NCBI GenBank assembly: GCA_002298885.1
Contig: DBMK01000222.1
Span: 1-10,577, forward strand
Source: Anaerolineaceae bacterium UBA700
GTDB lineage: Bacteria > Chloroflexota > Anaerolineae > Anaerolineales > Anaerolineaceae
DNA: 10,577 bases
Direction: 5' to 3'
The notes under the pieces were generated by a model. That model worked only from the letters and a program-made list of their open reading frames with translations. It was not told the origin of the DNA and made no database searches. Positions 4,883 to 10,577 of the stretch are shown in pieces; position 1 is the first letter of the stretch, and each line of letters starts with the position of its first letter. The translations under genes were made by a program, and so were the position numbers.

Positions 4883-7800
4883 TTGCTCGAAGAAATTCGC
4901 TCCTTACCCGAATACCAGACGCTGGTCGAAAACCTGCGCCAAAGCAAGACCATCCCCGGACTGGCGCTGCCGCGCTCGGCGCGCTTACCGGTGCTGGCCG
5001 GGCTCAATTTGGATTTAAAGGCCCCGATCCTGCTGCTGACCACGCGCACCGACCACACGCTGACCCTGTTCGACGAGCTTAAATTCTGGTCTCCGCAGAG
5101 CGATGGGATGATTTTCCCGGAGCCCAACCCCCTGTTCTACGAACAGGCCGCCTGGGGCAATGCCACCCGGCGCGACCGCCTGCAGGCGCTGACGGCGCTG
5201 GCAGCCTACCATCTGCCTGGCGCGCCGAAGCCGGTAACGCCGCCGGTTATCATCGCCCCGGTGCGGGCGATCATGGCGCGCACGCTGCCACGGCGCGATT
5301 TCATCAAGGCCAGCCGGGTGATCAAGGTCGGGCAGACGGTCAAGCCAGAAGATTTACAGCGGGCCTGGGTGGAGATCGGCTACTCGGCCACCGAGCTGGT
5401 AGTGGAGCCGGGTCAGTTTTCACGCCGGGGCGGCATTTTGGACGTGTGGGCGATCTCCGAGCCACAGCCAGCCAGGCTGGAGTTTTTCGGCGACGAGATT
5501 GACACACTGCGCCGCTTCGACCCGGCCAGCCAGCGCACGGTGCGAAGCCTGGAGCAACTGTTGATCACGCCGGCGCGTGAGGTGCTGTCCGGGAAGGCGC
5601 AGAGCCTGGACCTGCCGGTGCAGGACGTGGGCGAATTCTACCTGCCGCTGGTGCATCCGGCGGTTGCCAGCATCCTGGATTACCTGCCGTCCCAGGCGGT
5701 TGTGCTGGTCGATGACCTGGACCTGCTGCGGACGACGGCCAACGAAATTGAAGAGCAGTCCGTCAGGCTGCGCCAGGACAGCATTGCCGAGGGCACACTG
5801 GCGGAGGATTTCCCGATTCCATACATCACCTGGAGCGAGCTTCAGGACAGTCTGATGGGGCACGCCTGGCTGGAGCTGGGCTGGTCGACTGCCGAGGACG
5901 AGAGCCCGCTGGGGAGCCTGTTCGCGCCGGGACCGCGCTTTGGCGGGCGGATGAAGCAGGTGATGGATTACATGCTGGAATGCTGCCAGCGCGGCGATCG
6001 GATCACGGTCGTCAGCCGGCAGATATCCAGGCTAAGTGAGCTGTGGAATGAACGCCGCGGTGAACAGCCATCCAGCTGCGAGCCGGACTTCCGGGACGGG
6101 CTGCTTTCGGAAGGCTGGATTTTATCCCTGCCGGATCGCAGCAAGTGGAATTTGCTGAGCGACAGCGAGATCTTTGGCTGGGAACGACCCAAGCCCAGGC
6201 AGCAGCACCGGCCCGCCGCCGAGGCGCCGGAGGCGCTGTATGCCGACCTCAAGCCCGGCGACTGGGTGGTGCATATCGATTACGGCATCGGGCGCTACCA
6301 GGGATTGGTGCGGCGCACGTTGGACGGGGTGGAGCGCGAGTTCCTATGCGTGGAATACAACGGTGGCGACCAGGTGTACGTGCCGGTGCACCAGGCCGAC
6401 CGGCTGAGCCGGTACATCGGAGCGGACACTGACGACCCCTCTGCCACACGACTGGGGTCGGGCGAATGGTCCCAGAACAAGCAGAAAGTGCGCGAGGCGG
6501 TACTGGAGATAGCCCAGGAGCTGCTGGAGCTGTACGCCAAGCGGCAGTTGGCTGAGGGCTACGCCTTCAGCGGGGACAGTTCCTGGCAGCAAGAATTGGA
6601 AGCCAGTTTCCCGTATATCGAAACCAGCGACCAGCTTCAAGCGATCAATGAAGTAAAAAAGGATATGGAGAACCTGCGCCCGATGGACCGGCTGCTGTGC
6701 GGGGACGTTGGATATGGCAAGACGGAGGTGGCCCTGCGGGCAGCGTTCAAGGCGGTCATGGACGGCAAGCAGGTCGCTATCCTGGTGCCGACGACCGTGC
6801 TGGCCCAACAGCATTATGAGACCTTCCGCCAACGCCTGGCTCCCTTCCCGGCAACGGTGGAAATGCTCTCGCGCTTCCGCACGCCGCGGGAACAGGATGA
6901 AATTATCAAGCTGCTGCGCACGGGCATGGTCGACATCATCATCGGCACGCACCGCCTGCTACAGCAGGACGTGCTGTTCAAGGACCTCGGCCTGGTGGTA
7001 ATCGACGAGGAACAGCGCTTTGGGGTGACGCACAAGGAGCATTTCAAAAAGTTGCGCACCGAAGTGGATGTGCTGACCCTGACCGCCACGCCCATCCCGC
7101 GCACGCTGTACATGGCGCTGACCGGGGTGCGGGATATCTCGACGATCAACACCCCGCCGGAAGAACGCCTGCCGATCATCACCCACATCGGCCCGTATTC
7201 GCCACGCCTGGTGCGCCAGGCTGTGCTGCGCGAGATCGAACGCGGCGGGCAGGTCTTCTTTGTCCACAACCGGGTGCAAACGATCCGAGCCATGGAACAC
7301 CACCTGCACACGCTGGTGCCGGAGGCTCGGGTGGGGGTGGCGCACGGGCAGATGCCCGAAACTGAGCTTTCGACGGTCATGCAGCAGTTCACGCACGGGG
7401 ATATTGACGTATTGCTGTGCACTTCGATCATCGAATCCGGGTTGGATATTCCCAACGCCAATACGCTGATCCTGGACCGGGGAGACACGTTTGGGCTGGC
7501 GCAGCTCTACCAGCTCCGGGGAAGGGTGGGTCGGGGGGCTCAACGCGCCTACGCTTATTTCTTCCGCCACCGCAAAAAGGCACCTACCCCCGAGGGACAG
7601 GAACGCCTGGAGGTAATCGCCGAGAACACCCAACTCGGGTCGGGATATTCGATTGCCATGCGCGACCTCGAGATGCGCGGGGCAGGCGAGCTGCTGGGTA
7701 CGCGCCAACACGGTTTCATCGCTGCAGTGGGCTTCCAGCTCTACACGCGCATGCTGGCCCAGGCGGTGCGCCAACTGCGCCGGCTTTCGGGGATGCCTTC

Positions 7801-8281
7801 GCCTTCGGAGGCGCTGGCTGACATGCGCGAAGTGAGCGCCCCGGTGTCGGTGGACCTGCCCCTGGCGCTGGGAATCCCCCTGGGATACGTTCCCGACCAG
7901 AATATGCGCCTGCGGCTCTACCGCCGCCTGGCGGACTTAAAGGACGAGGCTGAGATCGCGGCGCTGGTGGATGAGTTCAGCGACCGCTTTGGGCCGCTGC
8001 CCGAAGAGGTGAGCAACCTGCTGTTCCAGATGCAGGTCAAACTGCGGGCGGAGCAAGCCGGGCTGGCATCCATTTCGATCGAAAGCGACCAGATCGTGAT
8101 GCGTTATCCGCCCCTGCCGGAAGGGTCGCAGGGGCGCAGCCTGCCGGTGATCGGCGCGCCGGTGAGGACCGGCAGGAATGCCTACTGGATGCCGTTCGGC
8201 AGTCAGAATGGGTGGCAAAAGAATTTGCTTGATACTCTGTCAGCAATCATCGAGGCAACCCAGAATGCATTAGCAGCCTGA
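4883..8281 (+). CDS. mfd: Transcription-repair coupling factor Mfd
   Basis: Mfd is a DNA translocase that pushes stalled RNA polymerase off the template strand and recruits UvrA to the lesion. The 1132 residues match the usual length. The N-terminal UvrB-like module includes GQFSRRGGILDVW and RLEFFGDEIDTLRRFD (about 177-213), the UvrA-binding region. The RNA-polymerase-interacting domain spans about 455-513 (LKPGDWVVHIDYGIGRYQG to LSRYIG). The RecG-like motor has Walker A GDVGYGKT (607-614), DEEQ (708-711), TATPIPRT (734-741) and QLRGRVGR (877-884), then the TRG motif (about 914-944, including RDLEMRGAGELLGTRQHG). The C-terminal D7 domain spans about 985-1125. The start is TTG, four nt after the pth stop: no ATG, GTG or TTG lies between it and the preceding in-frame stop (4844), and the first internal Met is near residue 76. 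The Shine-Dalgarno is weak (AGAAAGAA inside the pth end), which favours translational coupling. Confidence 0.97.
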   Translation: MLEEIRSLPEYQTLVENLRQSKTIPGLALPRSARLPVLAGLNLDLKAPILLLTTRTDHTLTLFDELKFWSPQSDGMIFPEPNPLFYEQAAWGNATRRDRLQALTALAAYHLPGAPKPVTPPVIIAPVRAIMARTLPRRDFIKASRVIKVGQTVKPEDLQRAWVEIGYSATELVVEPGQFSRRGGILDVWAISEPQPARLEFFGDEIDTLRRFDPASQRTVRSLEQLLITPAREVLSGKAQSLDLPVQDVGEFYLPLVHPAVASILDYLPSQAVVLVDDLDLLRTTANEIEEQSVRLRQDSIAEGTLAEDFPIPYITWSELQDSLMGHAWLELGWSTAEDESPLGSLFAPGPRFGGRMKQVMDYMLECCQRGDRITVVSRQISRLSELWNERRGEQPSSCEPDFRDGLLSEGWILSLPDRSKWNLLSDSEIFGWERPKPRQQHRPAAEAPEALYADLKPGDWVVHIDYGIGRYQGLVRRTLDGVEREFLCVEYNGGDQVYVPVHQADRLSRYIGADTDDPSATRLGSGEWSQNKQKVREAVLEIAQELLELYAKRQLAEGYAFSGDSSWQQELEASFPYIETSDQLQAINEVKKDMENLRPMDRLLCGDVGYGKTEVALRAAFKAVMDGKQVAILVPTTVLAQQHYETFRQRLAPFPATVEMLSRFRTPREQDEIIKLLRTGMVDIIIGTHRLLQQDVLFKDLGLVVIDEEQRFGVTHKEHFKKLRTEVDVLTLTATPIPRTLYMALTGVRDISTINTPPEERLPIITHIGPYSPRLVRQAVLREIERGGQVFFVHNRVQTIRAMEHHLHTLVPEARVGVAHGQMPETELSTVMQQFTHGDIDVLLCTSIIESGLDIPNANTLILDRGDTFGLAQLYQLRGRVGRGAQRAYAYFFRHRKKAPTPEGQERLEVIAENTQLGSGYSIAMRDLEMRGAGELLGTRQHGFIAAVGFQLYTRMLAQAVRQLRRLSGMPSPSEALADMREVSAPVSVDLPLALGIPLGYVPDQNMRLRLYRRLADLKDEAEIAALVDEFSDRFGPLPEEVSNLLFQMQVKLRAEQAGLASISIESDQIVMRYPPLPEGSQGRSLPVIGAPVRTGRNAYWMPFGSQNGWQKNLLDTLSAIIEATQNALAA

Positions 8282-8303
8282 ATTCCAAGGTGTATAAATC
8301 CGC

Positions 8304-8321
8304 TTGACTTTGTGGTAAAAT
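8304..8321 (+). promoter_or_regulatory. Extended -10 promoter candidate for uvrB
   Basis: In the 70-nt gap between mfd and uvrB, TGG followed by TAAAAT (8313-8321) fits an extended -10 element (TGnTATAAT, one mismatch in the hexamer). The match would place transcription start near 8328. A strong-looking TTGACT (8304-8309) lies only 6 bp upstream of the hexamer, too close to be its -35. Paired with a canonical 17-bp spacer it would point to AAACTT (8327-8332), a poor -10. The extended -10 reading is therefore preferred. The site would let uvrB be expressed independently of the pth-mfd transcript. No LexA-type box was seen in this gap. Confidence 0.45.
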
Positions 8322-8351
8322 AATAAAACTTTTGTTCTGTTATGGAGGCGT

Positions 8352-10394
8352 ATGGAATTCAAACTGCACGCTCCCTACCAGCCTACCGGCGACCAGCCGG
8401 AGGCGATTGCACAATTGGTCGAGGGCATCCGCAAGGGTTACCGCAACCAGGTGCTGCTGGGCGCAACCGGAACCGGCAAGACTTTTACGGTGGCCAACGT
8501 GATCGCCCAACTGCAAAAACCGGCACTGGTGATGGCCCACAACAAGACCCTGGCGGCCCAGCTCTACGCTGAATTCAAAGAATTTTTCCCCGAAAACGCG
8601 GTCGAGTATTTCGTATCTTATTACGATTATTACCAGCCGGAAGCGTATGTGCCGAAACATGACCTTTACATTGAAAAAGAGACCGAAATCAACGAGGAAA
8701 TCGACCGGCTGCGGCTGGCGGCAACCGCGGCGCTGATGTCGCGCCGGGATGTGGTAATCATCGCTTCCGTCTCGTGCATCTACGGCCTGGGCAGCCCGGA
8801 CGCGTATGGGGCGGTGGTGATCCACATGGAAGTGGGTTCGATCTACCGGCGTAACGCGCTGCTGCGCCAGTTGATCGAGAGCCAGTATCAGCGCAACGAC
8901 CTGGAGCTGAAGCCCGGCGCCTTCAGGGTGCGTGGCGAAACGCTGGAGGTGTTCCCGGCATACGAAGAAAAACGCGCCTACCGCATGAGCTTTTTCGGCG
9001 ACGAGGTGGAGCGAATCATCGTTTACAACCCGCTCACCGGCGAAGTTTACGAAGAGCCGAAGCAGATCGACATTTTTCCAGCCAAGCATTACATCACCCA
9101 GGAAGACAAGCTGAAAAAAGCCATCGCCGACATCGAAGCGGAGCTGGACGAGCGCCTGGCGTTCTTCAAGGCGCAAGGGAAATTACTTGAAGCGCAGCGC
9201 CTGGAGCAGCGCGCCAAATACGACCTGGAGATGCTAAAAGAGGTGGGTTACTGCTCTGGGATTGAAAACTATTCGCGCCACCTGGACCAGCGCCCGGCGG
9301 GCACGCCGCCCTGGACGCTGATCGATTACCTTCCCAGCGATTATTTGCTGATTTTGGACGAGTCGCACATGACCGTGCCCCAGATCCGGGGCATGTACAA
9401 CGGCGACCGCTCGCGCAAGGAAGTGCTGGTGGAATACGGTTTCCGCCTGCCCTCAGCGATGGACAACCGCCCCTTGAAGTTCAACGAATTCCAGGAGCAC
9501 ATGGGCTTCACGATGTACACCTCGGCTACCCCGGCGCCGTACGAGCTGCAGAAGTCGGACCAGGTGGTGGAGCAGATCATCCGCCCGACCGGCTTGATCG
9601 ATCCCGAGGTGGAAGTCCGGCCCACCAAGGCCCAGGTGGACGACCTGGTCGGCGAAATTCGCAAGCGCACCGAAAAAGGGGAGCGGGTGCTGGTGACGAC
9701 CCTGACGAAGCGCATGGCCGAGGACCTGGCGGATTACCTGATGGAGCTGGGGATCAAGGTGCACTACCTGCACTCGGAAGTGGAGACCTTCGAGCGGGTG
9801 GGTATCCTGCGCGACCTGCGCAAGGGTGTGTTCGACGTGGTGGTAGGGATCAACTTACTGCGCGAGGGGCTGGACCTGCCGGAAGTATCGCTGGTCGCCA
9901 TTCTGGATGCAGACAAGGAAGGCTTCTTACGCTCGGGGACTGCATTGATCCAGACCATCGGGCGGGCGGCACGGCACGTCAACGGCAAGGTGATCATGTA
10001 CGCCGACAACATGACCGACTCAATGAAGTTCGCCATCCAGGAGACCAACCGGCGCCGCGCCAAGCAAAAGGCTTACAACGAAGCTCACGGGATCGAGCCG
10101 GTGGGGATCATCAAGGCCATCCACGACATCACCGAGAGGCTGACGCTGTCGACGGCAGTGGCCGAAGCGCGCGGCGAATACGGCACCGGGTCCAAGCAAG
10201 CTGCCCTGCCGCATAAGGAGATCCAGCGCGTGATCGACGAGCTGGAGAACCAGATGAAGGCCGCGGCCAAGGAACTGCAGTTCGAACGGGCGGCAGCTCT
10301 GCGCGATCAGATCTACGAACTGCGCGGCCTGCTTGCTGAGGACGCAAATATTCCGCCCTGGCAGAAGGCGCGGCTTTTAGCCGGAGAAATCTAG
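8352..10394 (+). CDS. uvrB: UvrABC excinuclease subunit UvrB
   Basis: UvrB is the damage-verifying subunit of nucleotide excision repair: loaded by UvrA, it then binds UvrC for incision. The 680-residue length is normal. Visible elements are the N-terminal PTGDQPEAI (11-19), Walker A GATGTGKT (37-44), the beta-hairpin [13 protein letters not shown] (89-101) that inserts behind the lesion, DESH (336-339), SATP (391-394), QTIGRAAR (534-541), YNEAHGI (575-581), and the C-terminal UVR motif (about 621-657, [20 protein letters not shown] then [11 protein letters not shown]) that contacts UvrC. The GGAGG Shine-Dalgarno (8344-8348) is only 3 nt from the ATG, tighter than usual, but the N-terminus matches UvrB starts and no other Met is near. 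Tandem in-frame TAG TAG stops end the gene. It is complete and adjacent to mfd, a functional partner in transcription-coupled repair. Confidence 0.98.
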   Translation: MEFKLHAPYQPTGDQPEAIAQLVEGIRKGYRNQVLLGATGTGKTFTVANVIAQLQKPALVMAHNKTLAAQLYAEFKEFFPENAVEYFVSYYDYYQPEAYVPKHDLYIEKETEINEEIDRLRLAATAALMSRRDVVIIASVSCIYGLGSPDAYGAVVIHMEVGSIYRRNALLRQLIESQYQRNDLELKPGAFRVRGETLEVFPAYEEKRAYRMSFFGDEVERIIVYNPLTGEVYEEPKQIDIFPAKHYITQEDKLKKAIADIEAELDERLAFFKAQGKLLEAQRLEQRAKYDLEMLKEVGYCSGIENYSRHLDQRPAGTPPWTLIDYLPSDYLLILDESHMTVPQIRGMYNGDRSRKEVLVEYGFRLPSAMDNRPLKFNEFQEHMGFTMYTSATPAPYELQKSDQVVEQIIRPTGLIDPEVEVRPTKAQVDDLVGEIRKRTEKGERVLVTTLTKRMAEDLADYLMELGIKVHYLHSEVETFERVGILRDLRKGVFDVVVGINLLREGLDLPEVSLVAILDADKEGFLRSGTALIQTIGRAARHVNGKVIMYADNMTDSMKFAIQETNRRRAKQKAYNEAHGIEPVGIIKAIHDITERLTLSTAVAEARGEYGTGSKQAALPHKEIQRVIDELENQMKAAAKELQFERAAALRDQIYELRGLLAEDANIPPWQKARLLAGEI

Positions 10395-10487
10395 TAGTCT
10401 ATCAAATTTCAAAGCATGCCATTGTAGTGACGACTTATAGTTTTTGAAAACTTAAACGGGTAATCAGCGTCTAGATGGGCCTGTTAG
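10395..10487. other. Non-coding spacer after uvrB
   Basis: About 90 bases without a recognisable gene. It starts with a second in-frame TAG (10395-10397). The only structure is a weak AT palindrome (AGTTTT/AAAACT, 10439-10452), too short to be a convincing terminator. No tRNA or other RNA is recognisable. Confidence 0.5.
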
Positions 10488-10544
10488 CCTCACCCCCGGC
10501 CCCTCTCCCAGAACGGTGAAGCACGTTCTGGGAGAGGGGAGAAA
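10488..10544. repeat. REP/MITE-like C-rich palindromic element
   Basis: After the lead-in CCTCACCCCCGG, positions 10500-10515 pair perfectly with 10524-10539: a 16-bp stem (CCCCTCTCCCAGAACG and its complement) around an 8-nt loop. The composition (CTCACCCCCGGCCCCTCTCCC ... GGGAGAGGGGAG) is like dispersed intergenic palindromes common in many bacterial genomes. No T-run follows the stem, so it is not a canonical intrinsic terminator, though it could block exonucleases or stabilise the 3' end of uvrB mRNA. That it is a multicopy repeat is inferred from its resemblance to such elements, not shown in this window. Confidence 0.65.
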
Positions 10545-10559
10545 ACCAAATCATGTGCA

Positions 10560-10577
10560 TTTCTCCCCTCTCCTGAG
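10560..10577. repeat. Start of a second related palindromic unit, cut by the window end
   Basis: Positions 10560-10573 (TTTCTCCCCTCTCC) are the exact reverse complement of 10531-10544, the right arm of the preceding palindrome. They also resemble its left arm (10500-10508). This suggests a second copy of the same element, or a composite inverted repeat, continuing past the window. Confidence 0.5.

Noticed and set aside
6959..7774. 271-codon minus-strand open frame opposite the mfd motor domain
   Set aside because: Antisense to the helicase motifs of Mfd, with His/Gln/Arg-rich low-quality protein sequence; a shadow frame.
8342..8572. Out-of-frame ATG overlapping the uvrB Shine-Dalgarno as a possible leader peptide
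   Set aside because: It has no Shine-Dalgarno of its own and its 76-codon frame runs inside uvrB; more likely a chance ATG in ATGGAGG.
8340..9176. 278-codon minus-strand open frame opposite uvrB
   Set aside because: It lies wholly antisense to a clearly conserved UvrB region; such open frames are expected opposite GC-rich codon use, and the protein matches no family I recognise.
10439..10452. AT palindrome after uvrB as a terminator
   Set aside because: The stem is at most 5-6 A/T-rich pairs with a tiny loop and no following T-run.
10500..10539. Intrinsic terminator for uvrB
   Set aside because: The stem is strong but is followed by AGAAAACC rather than a T-run, and it sits over 100 nt from the stop; a dispersed palindromic repeat fits better.

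Overview
The window looks like a stretch of bacterial chromosome, most likely from the phylum Chloroflexota (class Anaerolineae or a relative). This is inferred from GC-rich coding sequence, a secreted protein with a Thr/Pro-rich linker before a C-terminal membrane anchor, an orphan MoxR/CoxE-type gene pair, a YtxH/DUF948-like pair, and a Pth with a Ser-Ala-Gly-Gln-Lys-Gly loop. No rRNA, tRNA, CRISPR array, transposase or phage gene is visible.

The left part (1-3449) is read on the minus strand. In transcription order it holds a MoxR-family AAA+ ATPase (CoxD-like), a VWA-domain protein with a complete MIDAS site (CoxE-like), a two-helix membrane protein resembling DUF948 proteins, and a YtxH-family membrane protein with an 11-residue repeat coiled coil. 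A 26-bp perfect hairpin followed by a short T-rich run closes the group. A good sigma70-type promoter candidate lies between the VWA gene and the membrane pair, so there may be two transcription units: a chaperone-like ATPase/VWA pair and a cell-envelope pair.

An AT-rich divergent intergenic region (3450-3629) separates this from the right part, which is read on the plus strand. That part holds a secreted, membrane-anchored protein of unknown function, peptidyl-tRNA hydrolase (pth), the transcription-repair coupling factor (mfd) and the excinuclease subunit uvrB. The first three are packed within 4-10 nt of each other. uvrB follows after 70 nt and has its own extended -10 promoter candidate. 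Mfd removes stalled RNA polymerase and recruits UvrA, and UvrB acts at the next step, so the mfd-uvrB block is a nucleotide-excision-repair cluster. The pth-mfd neighbourhood resembles the spoVC(pth)-fin-mfd order of Bacillus.

The last 180 bases after uvrB are non-coding. They hold a REP/MITE-like C-rich palindrome with a 16-bp stem, plus the start of a second related arm cut off by the window end. I found no convincing undescribed defence or mobile system. The points most worth a second look are the orphan MoxR/VWA operon beside an envelope-protein pair, the hendecad repeat in YtxH, the membrane-anchored protein heading the pth-mfd cluster, and the palindromic elements at both ends of the window.
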